A DNA stretch of 64,000 nt from contig CM044318.1 in assembly GCA_024291935.2 (NCBI GenBank), positions 82,098,001-82,162,000 on the forward strand, in the 5' to 3' direction. Below are positions 1-12,600 of the stretch, piece by piece. The notes under the pieces are model-generated. The model was not told the origin of the DNA, did not search any database, and saw nothing but the letters and a program-made list of their open reading frames with translations. Source of the DNA: Okapia johnstoni. Lineage: Eukaryota; Chordata; Mammalia; Artiodactyla; Giraffidae. The position numbers and the translations under genes were made by a program. Each line of letters opens with the position of its first letter. Positions within the stretch are counted from its first letter, which is position 1.

Positions 1-488
1 CTACAGAGGAGGAAGGTCTGCCTTGGACTAGACGAGGAGCTCACCCGGTCCCTCTCCTCCTGGAGATCCCACTGCTCCTCTAGGGAGGAGTGTGCTGAAA
101 ACCTTAGATTCCAAGGGTGCCCAAAGTAACTAGTCTTCCACGTCTTTACCAGAAGAGTTTCAATATTAAACCCCCTACGGCTCTAGGGAATGCCTCAGCG
201 CCACCCCGGCTTCCAGTGGCCTGGCCACCCGTCTCCCTGGGTCCCTGTGTCCGATGGCAGACAACTTTTCAGTGTCAGGACGGGTATTTCCTAGAGGATT
301 TTTTTTTTTTTTTACAAAATTTTTAAATGACGTCAGAGAATGTTTACGTCTAGTGGAGACAATGCTTCAGGACAAAACAAAGCCCCAGGTTGCTTGCTCT
401 GCCAGGGGCCACCTGCTCTTAGGACCGGGGGTGGGCAGGAGCTAAGCGGGCAGGGCTGCAGCCGGGCGCCCTGCTGACCCATGCCTAC
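1..488 (-). other. DHX32: DHX32 intron downstream of coding exon 6 (partial)
   Basis: The donor GTAGGC at 488-483 starts this intron. It contains a T-run at about 300-314. I see no repeat I can name and no further exon on the minus strand. Confidence 0.8.
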
Positions 489-647
489 CGGGTCTGTTCA
501 TGAAGTCGCAGTGGCCCAGGCCCGCGATGTCCACTCTCTTCATGAAGAGCACCATGCTCGTGAGGTTGGCTTCCTGCATCTCCGCTGGCTTCAGTGGCCG
601 CATGTCTCTGGAGGCAAATTCTTCCGAGTACAGACAGAAGAGTTTTC
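489..647 (-). CDS. DHX32: DHX32 coding exon 6, end of the helicase core, residues 399-451 and part of 452
   Basis: After acceptor TTTCTTCCAG the exon begins with GA, which completes Gly399, and reads [32 protein letters not shown] follows, a segment shared by DEAH proteins (their consensus is close to PEIQRTNL). The exon finishes GHCDFMNRP, then one G before donor GTAGGC at 488-483. This is the transition from RecA2 into the winged-helix/ratchet (HA2) region that binds and guides nucleic acid in active family members. The next exon, expected to start PESLMQAL or similar, is not in positions 1-488 on either strand, so the gene continues past the left edge. Confidence 0.94.
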
Positions 648-3600
648 CTGGAAGAAACCGGGGAAAGACGGGGTTGACGCTTCTGTGGCGCCAGCAGAGG
701 GGAACCGCCGTGTGTGGCTCTGGGGCCCGCGGGGCTACCTGAGGGAGAGGCACCGAGGATCTGCTTGCGGGTCTCGGCCTGGCTCTGGCTGATGGGCTGC
801 GTGACCAGCGAGTCTGCTCTGATCCTGGGGTTGTACACCTTTGAACGGAAGGACAGCGGCTTGAGCATCGGCTCACTCAAGACCTGATGGGCTCGCTCGC
901 CCCGAAGCGACTGCTGTTTGCAGCACCTCTGCTACTGACTCATTCCTTTTGTACGATATTCGTTACTGTTTCACTTGCCTTGAGATGGAAATGGCAAGAG
1001 CTTTGATAAATGGATTTAAGGGCTGTCTGCTTCCACTGTGGCTTCTATAAATATGAGGGCTCTGCATCGTGTGCTGAAACATGGATGCTGCTTCTCAAAG
1101 CGCCACGCTGCCCGATGGGGACAGATACTTACGTGCCCCGTGGACAAAAGGATGATCCTCTGACAGTGCTGGTTTCCTCAAGCTTCTATTCAAATGGACT
1201 GTGACCCCCGGGGTCTCACCTCTGTAATTCGTGCTGGGCCTTCCCGGTCCGATCAGCTAATACAGAGCTACAGATGGCGCTGACAGTGATCCTTCTCAGG
1301 TCTAAGTTTATAGGTAAATGAGAAGCCTGGGTTCTCTGAATGGTGGATTAATTCACTAAGGTCAAGCCAAACTGGTTCCGAGGGAACCTTCCTAATGGCT
1401 GGAATGGCTCTGGCACAGTAATCAAGGATACTTAGGAGACCCACAGTCTCCTAGGGGGATGAAAGCGACACAGCACCTAATAACAGTAAATGGATCAATA
1501 CTCAGGGTAGGTGCTCTTCAGTTTACAGGCTAGGACTTCCGAAACCCCACTGTTCTTTGAGAGTTTGAAACATCCTGTTTCTGTTTTTCCTAATTTTTAA
1601 GGACAATGATTAAAAGCGTACGTATTTTTTTTTTAATTTAGCATGGAATTTTACCATGTCAATGATAAAGCCAAAATTTGCTAAAATAAAAGTCAGAGTA
1701 CTTGAGACTAATCTCTAGTAAATTACCTGGGAGAAGATGCTAATTACTTTGATAAACAGGCCACCAAAAATATCTAAGGCATGTATGGAAGAAAAGATTA
1801 GTTTGGGAGTCAAGTAATGTGCTTTAGTAGTTGTGTTTCCTTAAAACTTTTTCCTTTAGCACCTCAATCAATTTAATTTTCCAGAAACTGCCAACACGCT
1901 AATGAAAGGCAGTTACCGATGCTCAAGACTTCGGTTACTGCATGCGACAGTGCTTCTCTGCACACATGGCCAATACAGAGAAGTCCCTGGATCACAAACG
2001 ATAAGAACCCAAGACAATGATCCGCAGTCTGATAACTGTCCTACTCAATTTAGTTTAGGTAATTTACCTACTCAGTAATAATTACCTTTCTTCTCTCCAC
2101 ACCCACATCAATAACAAACTTGACTGTGTTGCTACAGATCAAAGACTCTCCGGAGCTAGCCGTTAACACCACTCGTCTCTGATAAACTGGGCATCTTTTT
2201 TCTGTTTCGTCATTTGGCTTGAACAGTGCACATTTCTCTTTTGGATACAAAGGAACAACTACCAGCTCTCCAAGATCTGGGTTTACGTTAGATCCTTCTT
2301 GACAGACAATTTCATAGGCTTTTTCAATATCCTAAAGTAAAAGCAGAACATCAACCATGAGTATAAAGTACATTACAAACAACTTTGTCCATATTACATA
2401 AAACTATAGGGAAAACAAGGACCTTCTGTATAGCACAGGGAACTCTGCTCAATGTTATGTGGCAGCCTGGACGGGAGGGGAGGTTTAGGGGAGAATGGAT
2501 ACATGGATTTGTATGGCTAAGTCCCTTTTCTGTCCACCTGAAACTATCACAGTGTTGTTAATCAGCTATACTCCAATACAAAAGTTTAAAAAATAAAAAA
2601 ATATTTTAAAAAATTTGACAAAAGCTGCATAATGTATTCACGGAAAGAAATACTTGTTGTCTATAGGTATCGTTAAACACGAAAAGAAGATATAACTTCT
2701 TTAGGGAAGTTAAATACAATTTATGAATTACTTCATTGCTTTTAGTCAAAAATGGCTTTCCTCTTGTGAAATGTACTGTCTTTGCCTTCATGCATTTCTC
2801 TAGCTTGAGGCAATTTTTCATGTCTGTTAACAACGACAGGGAAATAAAAGTTAATATTTTCAGATCAGTGATAATGCACCACTGTGCTCTAATGGTGGCA
2901 GAACTAAGAATTATAAAGCAATTCTAGGTTTCCAATAGAAGCATATATACATACACATACACATTCCACAATCAGGACTTTAATCTGGGTCATTCTGAAA
3001 ATTATTACCCATTAGCACTTAGCATTTTAAAAATAGCAGAAATGCAATGAAGCAGGCAAGAAAAAATCACTGTTATTTATAAATTTGCAAGATTCAGGAA
3101 TTTAGAAATACTCTTTAAATGTTTCATTGTCCAATATGTTGAAAAAGAGTAAATTATGTGCCCTAAAACTATAAACAAGTAAGTATATTAATGCAAAATG
3201 CTCAAAAAACAAGACATTTTACACAGAACTTTTCTATTAAATTTTTCTCAAATCACAACCAGATTTCTACAACCTCATATAAGAAAGATGTCACAATGTA
3301 ATTCCTACAACTTTTAAATTTGTTTCCAAATTTTTTTTTTTTAAGAGTCTAACTACCACACAGAGGAAGTCCCATTTCATTAGATTAGATTTCACTACAA
3401 GTCTAAGCAAAACGATGCCTTCCGTGACTGTTACAAAGATTCGAGGCCCCTGTCCAGCACTCCAGCTCATCTCTCCTTCCCTCCACACCACCTGTCAGTC
3501 CCATCTGACAACTAACTCAAGGGCTTCGCAGGCAGACAGATCTGCCCGGCAAGTAGCAAGACCTGGGGTGACCTACTCCCCAAGAGACCCCAGGGAAGCA

Positions 3601-6600
3601 GGGCAGAGGCTGTGGCCCACACTGCAGTCACCTAGGCACCTCCTCCTATTCACACTTCCCTCTCCTGTGGAGCTGGTCTACTTGGGGCAGGTTTTTTTTT
3701 AACAAGCAAAGAGCAGGACTACTGACTATAAAAAATGAAAGCTCGCCAGCTGGAATAATCAGAATAAAGCTATTTATTCCAATTTTTTTTTTTTTTTTTC
3801 ATTCTAATCATGTCACGTTTTCAGCGAGGCAAGCTTAGAGATTTCCAGAGAGGAGAGTGAAGTCCTTGATCTGCGTCTCCCTGCACGTGGCTGCTGTCCA
3901 GGCCCCACAGGGACCTGGGTGCGCGCCTCCTGGTGGGGAGGTGGCGACCTTGGCTCACACGGCTACCCGAGCTGGAAGAGGAGGCTCGATTCCAGCGGCC
4001 CACTCAGTGTCCAGTGAAAATAAACCTTCAAACTGCACTGCAGTGTTCTCTCTCTCCCTGAGAACTGAGGCCTCTCATTTTTCATTTGCTTCCAGCTGCT
4101 AAAACTTCAGTTGTATCGGGATTCTAATGTTGAATTTTGTTCCAAATGGGGAGGAAAAAAGAACTTGTAAAAATCTTCAAAAAGAAAAACAGCAGAGCAA
4201 AATAGAAACATTATTGTATCTAGTTTAGATTCCTCAAGCTCAGATGACAGAGAGCTTGGAGGTCATATCTTCAGCAATTTTAAAAAAGTGCCTAAGATAC
4301 TCATCTGGTGCGTCGAACTGTTTGCTCATTTCCTTCTTGTTCAAGGTGTTCAGAGCATTTACATCCGCAGGGCCTTCCTACGATACCCGCGACAACTACG
4401 GAAAACGCAGCCCCCTGCACTGAAGGAAGACATCCAGCCCCAAAGGAAAGGCCCGTGACCAGATGGAGTATTTTCCAGGAAAACCTTCCACCTAAGAGCA
4501 CCTTCCTGTGACAGCTTCAAGTTGCACGACCATCTGGCTAGACTGTCTCATTTGTCTTTATTTTCATTTTCCAGTTAACCTATTTCACTTTTTCTTCAAG
4601 TTAAAAGATGGTGAAGTGGTTAGGAACAACACCCTGTAATCACCCAGGCCTCCATGTCTCAACTGAGCCCAAGACACAGGGAGTGCGTGGCTCGTGGGTG
4701 ATAACTCACAGCACGTGAGGGGCTGAGCCAGCGGTGAGGGAAGACGGAGGCACCTGATGTTCACCAAACCAAAATGTCTGAGGGTATTTCTGCACTTTAA
4801 AATGGATTTCTTAAGAGAAAAAAAAGAATGACAAGGAGTACACTTCTGTTAGACCGCTTGGGTTTGTTTTCATATGACATTTGGTTTGCTGTGGCAGATT
4901 CTACAGTTGTATATAGAAATCAAGAAAGATTCAAACAGCAAGGGGAAAGATGGTCAATAGCTGTTAACATGGATTTCAGGGCAAGACAAATTTTTCCAAA
5001 AGACAAATTCTGAGACCATAGCAGAGTATCTTATGTCAGTTAATCCTGACATAAGGAGTGAAAAAGAGAAGTCCATCAGGATACTGAGTTGTGTTCAGCT
5101 TGTTAGGGAATAGATGGAGAAAAGAAAACCAGGAAACAGCTGTGGAATCTGGGGCTGGGCTGTGAGGAGGAATGCTGGTTTCCAGAGAAGGCATGCTCTA
5201 ACTGCAGGATGGCTGCCCTGCCCGCCCACCGGGCAGCCTGCTGGGAGCCTCTGGACAAGGAGGAGACCCCCCGCCCTCCCGAGACCCCAGTGTAGACTCG
5301 GCCACATCAGCAGCTGCTGCCAGGACAAATGAGTCCTCAACACTCAGAGGCTCAGAATTGCAAACTCTGCCCTGAGCTTTCCCTGCACTGTCACGTGCAT
5401 GACTTTAAGACTCTGCAGGACTGATGGTTTCTTAACAGGAGATGTCTTTCTGGTCTGACTTCCAGGAAGATTCTATACCCTTCTAAGTCCTGTGGATTTT
5501 ACAGCTTCTACTACTATCCTACGTAAGTCTGACAATGCAAAAGTCACTATGCCATTTCTTACAGCTTCTATTAAAGAATCAAATACTACCCCCAACTCTG
5601 TTATGAGCTTTATTTTTCAAAAATCCATTTCAGAATTTCTGGTTACTCTGAAGATGACTATTCACCTTATCAGTCTTAAATATACTGCCCCTGCCCCTAG
5701 CATTGAGACATATGCCTTCTCTTCACCTGGCAACTCTAACTTTCAAATGTCTTAGACTCTTTAATTCTGCCCTTCCTCCCTTCCTGAGGCTTCATCCAGT
5801 TACACTGAAAACCTGTTTTCAGAAATCCTTTCCCTGTCTCCTTAATCATTTTATTTCTTCCCTCAGGACTTTCTTGACTATCTCGAATCATGCAGGATTA
5901 GGGAATGATAATAGAATACATCACTGTAGCAGGAAGATTTACTACTCAAGAAACCGTATAATCTATACGTGAAAAACATAAATATGCTGCAGTTATTGTA
6001 TACTTGAGATTCTGAATTACTTTCTTTACAGAAACAGATAAAATTTACATTGTGAGAAAACTGTCTAAAGGTCTCAAAGCTAAAGGCTCACTCATCCTTC
6101 ACGCTGTGACTGTGAAGCAGAATAAACACTTCTGAAGGCGTTTCAGAAAGTGCGTGCATACTTAAGGCTCTGATGGAGACGAGGTGCTTGTCTTTGTTCA
6201 GCTGGTGGCTCAGCCAGTAGCAAACAGCTTCCTTTTGGTTTGCTTAATCACTGGAATCGTCATGTTCTAAAAGGTAGGGCTTTTACTCTCAGAGTGAAAT
6301 GCCGGGTAGGGAGGAAAAGGCCAGGCAGTCAGTCTTCAAGAAGAAAGGTCTAGTTCTTAAGATTCTGCAGGTTTGTAGATCAGGCCCGCAGAGCAGTGGG
6401 AGAGAGAAGCAGGGTCAGGGTAACTGCGTTAGACAAACGCAACCCCAAATGGACCCTGACTGTCTGAAAGCAGTGATGTCGCTCAGGTGCACATTTCCAG
6501 TGGTGCTTTTAGACAGTTTCAGGTGAAGAGTTTTCTCATTCATCTTTTTAAGAAAAGTGTAGGGAGACGGCCCTCTGGGTATGCCGTAAACTCTAGTGTT

Positions 6601-9600
6601 CTACCTAATTCTCCACTGACTGTTGTAGGAACAGTTTTTTGCTTCCTGACTCTGTGCCAAGCACTTAGGATATGTTCTGCATCTTCAGCACCTGTTCCTG
6701 CCGTGAGGGGGCAGCCGCACCAGTGTGTCCCCTCTGCTGAGAGGGCTCACAGCCTCTGCGGCAGCCCGGGATCCCACTCACCCCCAGGGGAAGGAAGTCA
6801 GCTCTGGAGATCACGCCACAAGCTCCTCGGACTCCCTCCTCCCCCTCCTCATTCTGTGTTTCAGAACAATTCCTGCTTTTAGAAGCATTTCCCTGTTCAC
6901 CTTTCAAGCACAGGCTTTATTTACTCTTTATCGAAGCTTCTTCCGAAGTATAGAGAAATGGGGTGTGATGGAACCAAATATTTAAACAGCTAATTAGCAA
7001 ACTGAAACCTGTACATTATTCAAAGCTTCCCAGCAAGGTTCAAAGTCTCCCAATAAGTAACCTTATTGCTCTGGTAGGTTAGAGTACTACTTACTTACTT
7101 GTTCACATGCCAGAAAGACTACGATGTCACCCTTCTCACCCGAGTGGTGAATTTCAAAGATAAGGCGTAAAATAGACTCAAAAGACTCCTTCTGAGCCCC
7201 ACTAAGGTACACGACCTCCACGGGGTGCTTGTTTTTCACTTGGATGAGAGGCACGTTTCCATAGTAAGAACTGAGTTTGTTGATCAGGTGAGGTGAAGAG
7301 TTAATTATGAGCTTCAGTTCTGGTCTTGCGAGTAACACATCTTTAAGCAGTCCAAGTAACACATCAGTTGCGATGCTTCTTTCATGAATATCATCTAAGA
7401 TGATGACCCCATAGTTACCCAAAAAAGGATTGGACATCATTTCTCTTTGCAACATATCATCAGTACAATACCTACAAAGAAGAAACATTAATGTTAGAAT
7501 ACTCTCATGAAAAAGATCATACAAGAAACTCCTAACATAGCCACAGAAAAGCCTTTCCCGTATCATTTTGTCTAAATCAGGAGCTTAAAATCTTTATCGG
7601 GGCCAAGAATCCTTTTAAACTGATAAAATCTACAGACCTTCAAAACAGAAAAATACGTATAAACAAAAATTTTGAGTGCAGTTTGCATATGCTGCTGCTG
7701 CTGCTAAGTCGCTTCAGTTGTGTCTGACTCTGTGTGACCCCATAGACAGCAGCCCACCAGGCTCCTGTCCCTGGGATTCTCCAGGCAAGAACACTGGAGT
7801 GGGTTGCCATTTCCTTCTCCAATGCATGAAAAGTGAAAGTCAAGTCGCTCAGTCGTGTCTGACTCTTTGTGGCCCCATGGACTGCAGCCTACCAGGCTCC
7901 TCCGTCTGTGGGATTTTCCAGGCAAGAGTACTGGAGTGGGGTGCCATCGCCTTCTCCATGCGTATGTTCACAGACCCTCTAAAGACCATCACTGAACCTT
8001 AGGTTAGAGACCTCTGCCTTAAATGTTTATTACAGATGTTAATAAGAGCTACACTGAACATTTGCCCTGAGCTTTTTAAACAAAAAAGTAATCTAGCAAA
8101 ATACCCCTGTCAGGTGAGAGTTTCCCCCCTTTCATCAATGGAAGAATGTCGAGTGGGAGCACACTCTTCAGTGGAGCACCCACACGTACACGCATGACCA
8201 TCCTGGCTCAGGCTCTTGGCCCGGTGGGTCCAGTAGAAGGACTCTGTCGGTGGCGCTTTTTGGGAGATGACGTCACCAAGGTGTAAGCACTGACATGTTT
8301 GAAATGTTACCTGAATAATACCCACACAAAAGCACCTAAAAAGTAATCACCTGTTTGAGGGCAGCATGCAAACTGGGGAGCATTCCTGGAGGAGGAAGGT
8401 GATTTTAATGGAATTTTCCAGTAGTTCTTGGGAGGTTTTTAAAAATAATCATAAATACCTATTAGTCATCCAGTACCATACAAACATCATCTTTTTGACA
8501 GTCTTTACATATCTACTTACATTATTCCTTGAGGAAACCAATCCATAAGCTTTATTCCAATTTAAGGTATTTATTTTATTTGTCCCTGTCTATGGCAGGT
8601 CTGAAACGGCTATTCTTAGAAAGACCTGCTTGCAAGGGTGCCCCTTGGCTGGCATTTGGGAACTTACGACTTGGGAGCGTTCTCCCATTCCCAGAACTGA
8701 GGCTTACTGTCTGTAATATGGTCCAAACCGCTTTCCTTCTGGCAGTCTGGAATTTTAGAATACAGCAGGAGGCAGAGGGTGCCCATGTGACCAGCCCCCG
8801 GCACAGAGTCTCCGACGAGGTGCCCTAATACTACAGCACTATACTTCATACAAAAAAAAAACAAACAGACGCATCCAAAATCTAGCTGTCAGGTTGTGCT
8901 GAGATTAATTAGTATGATACAGTGATGTAAGTACTATCGGTTCTTGTTTAACACAAGTTATTTTAGTTTATGCGACTTCTTTAATGTTGGAAATGAAATC
9001 TCTATTCCCTTCTCAGCAAAACTCATCTACGTACTTATCTGACAGGAAGAAATGCTCCTTTTCTGCCAGACAGAGGTATATGTGTGATGGAAAAACTTCA
9101 GGCTTAATCAAGAAGGGAGAAGCTGTGACTCACCTAAAACTACGGGACTCAGCAAGCTAGACCTGGCCTTTTGGATGATTACATAAAACAAGGGAATACT
9201 AAGGATCAATCTAAAACTTACCACACAAACCTCCAGCTTTCTACATAAGACAGAAACCTATTTCTTACCTTATATTAATAAGATCATGTCTACAGTGCTT
9301 AAGAAAATGCTGTCCCTGATGACCATGTAAAAAGATGGATGCATCTTGGAAATGTCATTTATACCTTAAGTTCTTAAGATTAAATTTCTGAAAGCTAAGA
9401 ATATAATATAGGAAAGTTTAATTAATATTTTCTGAAATCATATTTATTGAATTTGACCTTAAAAATTTGAGTAATTTTTTTAAAGAAATCTGTGTTCTAG
9501 AAGGTCCTTATTCGAAATTTATGTATCACTTCCACAAGATATTGTGATATCTATTAATACTTCAAAGACTATTTCAGGCATATAATATTCAGGTCTCCAC

Positions 9601-12600
9601 TGTTTTGAAAAAGGCCATAGAAAAAGCTTAAAGAAGAACTACATTGTTCTATATAGAATCCAGAAAAATGGCAGTGGCATAAAGATTATACTTACTAAGT
9701 GCCTATTATGTGCCCAACAGATTTGATGCTAAGGAGTTACAAAGAAAATGGAAAAGACAGTATCAAATACAGAGTACTGCCATCCACAGTCAACAGTCAC
9801 TCTTAGGCCTCTTATTTAAACAGCTTTTCAATCTGAACTTATCAATAACTATGGCAAGCATGCATCTTCCAGGCAAAATTCCAACATGGCTGGAATTTAT
9901 CTCCTCACCCGCCCAGATCGCTGACACGTGCATTGAGCTCCCACGCACCAGGCATGCACAGCAGCTCCCTGAGTTCTCACAACAACCCCTGAACACACGT
10001 GTCAACCACTGCAGCTCAGGGATGAGGAGTGTAAGCAGAGAGGTGGGGGACTAGCGCCAGGCAACAGGTGGGCGGGCGGGTGGCAGAGACACTCATTTTA
10101 CAGCCACGCCACCTGCCCTTCAGAGCACAGAGCACCAGGAAGAAAAGAAAGGACGACTTTCTTTTATCAACACAGGGCTTTTCACTAGCTCTGGCCCCTT
10201 TGCTTGCAACTCAAACTCTGTTAGCAACACATCAGAGTATCTGCTGACTCTGCACTGGCTGGGGAATGTCAGGGTGCAAAGCGCAGCATCCCAGCGACAA
10301 GCGTGCCCGGGAAGAGAAAAGACGAGAGGACCAGGCAGCCCGGCAGGTGCAGAGCCACCAGAAACCCGCGGCGGTCGCTTGTCCCCTCTGCCTTCCAAGT
10401 GGTGCCTGCGGTTCCGCTCCTCCACACCCGAGGGCTACGGATTTTCTACGTTAAGAAAGGAAAGCTACGGGCAGGAAGAGCTAAAAAAATTGTCAACAGA
10501 AACTGTAGTCCTGCCTTTAGCTGTAAGGATTGAATGCCTACAGTCCTACAGGGTTTCCCCGTAAAGCATGAAAGCCAAGTCCCTACCCATAACAGATGTT
10601 TAAAAGGTGAGCTGTGTCTCTGACCTGTTCTGACGACATTACTGGGTTACTCCATAAGTGTTTATCTCTATGACTTTCTAAAAAAATATATATATATATA
10701 TATACGTACTCTTTATCTATATTAATAAGATAAAAACACCAAAAGATTTCATGTTAAAAGTGACTACATTCAAGAGTCCTTTTCAAAGGGTTTCCAAAGT
10801 TGAGATGGTATTAAAGATAAAAATACATCTACTAAATGTAACCTAGTCAGAGCTGTCGTTTAACTAAAAGCATGACCACTTGAAAGGCCACTTTAAAATA
10901 TAAAGGATGAAAAATGAATCTGCTGAGCATGGGATCCTTCACCCTTTCAGGGGTGCACGTCCTGCCCTACACCTCAACTTGTCTGTGAGTTCCCCAAAGC
11001 AGGGAGGTTTGTACGTTTACCATTGGCATAATAGACAGTTTATAAACACATACTAACACAATGACTTGGGGATATCACGGCTCTAATAAAAGAGGGTTAC
11101 AGATCTTCAAGCAGTGCAAGTCCCAGTGCTCTTGATGGAAAGATTCCCTTTGGTTTAACACTGGCCTGAGGATTGATGTCTTCTACTTTTGAAGGTAAAC
11201 GTTTGTGGGAAAGCAGCTTAGTGCAAACTGAGTGAGTTCTACAGGCATTCTGGGTGCGACAAGCACTCTACCGGGGTCTGCAGCAGCCAACGGGGACCTG
11301 GCGCTAGTCTTCCCTTCCATCATCAAGGGTGTTGCATGCCCTCCATGGGACCAGCACGTCAGATGCTGGGGGTATGAGTAAGCAGAGACCAGCCCTGCCC
11401 ATGGTTCTCTGCCGCGCTGTGCAATGCCAGCGGATGCCACAGCATCCTTGCGAGGCCAGCAGGGGGCGTTCCCGGGGTGTGCCCTGGCCTGCTGCTGTGC
11501 CCACAACAGGGTGAGAGATGGGCAGACACACTGCTGCCAAGACGCTCGTCTCAGACCTCGGGGCGGGCGGGCAGTGCCTGGGGCAGCTAAGGCCCCTGGG
11601 AGGCGTCATCTTTCCATGGGGCTGCGATGGAAACCTGCCTGAGAAACCGGCCCAGAGCAGGGATTTTTTTTTTTTTTTCCACTTTTCTTTTTCCTTCTGC
11701 TAAACTCTTGGAACTCGCTGTGTAAAGGAAATCCCACAGTTAAGTTAAAAACAGATAAAAGGATTTTTTCTCCCCCTCACAACTTGCGGGAGCTACTGAC
11801 AAGGGTCCCTGGAATCCGGAAGCACCTGAAAAGTAGAGTTTCAAAAACACTGACCTACACTGCCACCATGAAGGCTGATGTGACAAAAACACTGACCTAC
11901 ACTGCCACCATGAAGGCTGATGTGACATTTTACAGAGTCCAGCAGAGTTTTCTAATTTACACTAAGGGAGGGTCGAGGAAGTCTTCGTGGAGCGGGTGAT
12001 CTCTGCACAGGGCCGTTCATGGTAAGGAGGAAATCAGCCCACCTGGAAGAGGCACAGACGTTCCAAGCGGACGGAAGAGCGTATCAAGGCCCATGGACTC
12101 GGAGAACCACGTGCCACTGTGGCTGGCACACAGGCAGCTCTTACAGACAAACCAGAGGAGGAGCTCCAGAAGGTGTTTGGGGCCGGCCTAAAAAAGTCAC
12201 AACTTTTTCCTGAGGATTGTGGGGAGATACGGAAAAAGTTTACAGACAGGGGATCTCTGATGGGGTCAGGCTGGTGACAGAGAGATGACTTACTATTATA
12301 CAAGTTACAGGTGCTTAAAGCAGACAATGCAAAGAACACGCTCTTCTGGGATTGTAGAAGATAAGCCAGGAGCCGTATCGGGCACAGCACGAGAAAGCCC
12401 CCCCAGACCAACCTCAGGATGGTTTCACTGGTACAGCAGTTCTCAAAAGGAATCACGTAGCCGACTTCATGACCAATGTTAACATCCATCTCGTCTGCCA
12501 CCCGGAGGGCAAGCTGGACCGCCGTGGGCTTGTGGACCTGCGTGCACACCACGCCCCCGTGCTGGTAGTGGATGGAAAGGCAGTACTCAGCACACCACTG

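Larger units (their letters stand above)
7472..12412 (-). other. DHX32: DHX32 intron between coding exons 2 and 3
   Basis: This 4.9-kb intron uses the weak donor GTTGGT at 12412 and acceptor TTTGTAG. It contains a BovA2 SINE, a MIR, a TA microsatellite, a CTCF-like motif and a 42-bp tandem duplication, each listed separately. 7970-9690 and 10100-11180 show nothing else I can name. Confidence 0.85.

Noticed and set aside
1..488. The next DHX32 exon (after residue 451) at the left edge
   Set aside because: No minus-strand frame here resembles the expected PESLMQAL continuation; the sequence reads as intron.
687..706. A CTCF-like motif (ccagcagaggggaa) in the 91-base DHX32 intron
   Set aside because: It lacks the core GGC (reads GGG), so it is weaker than the site at 11453 and I did not list it.
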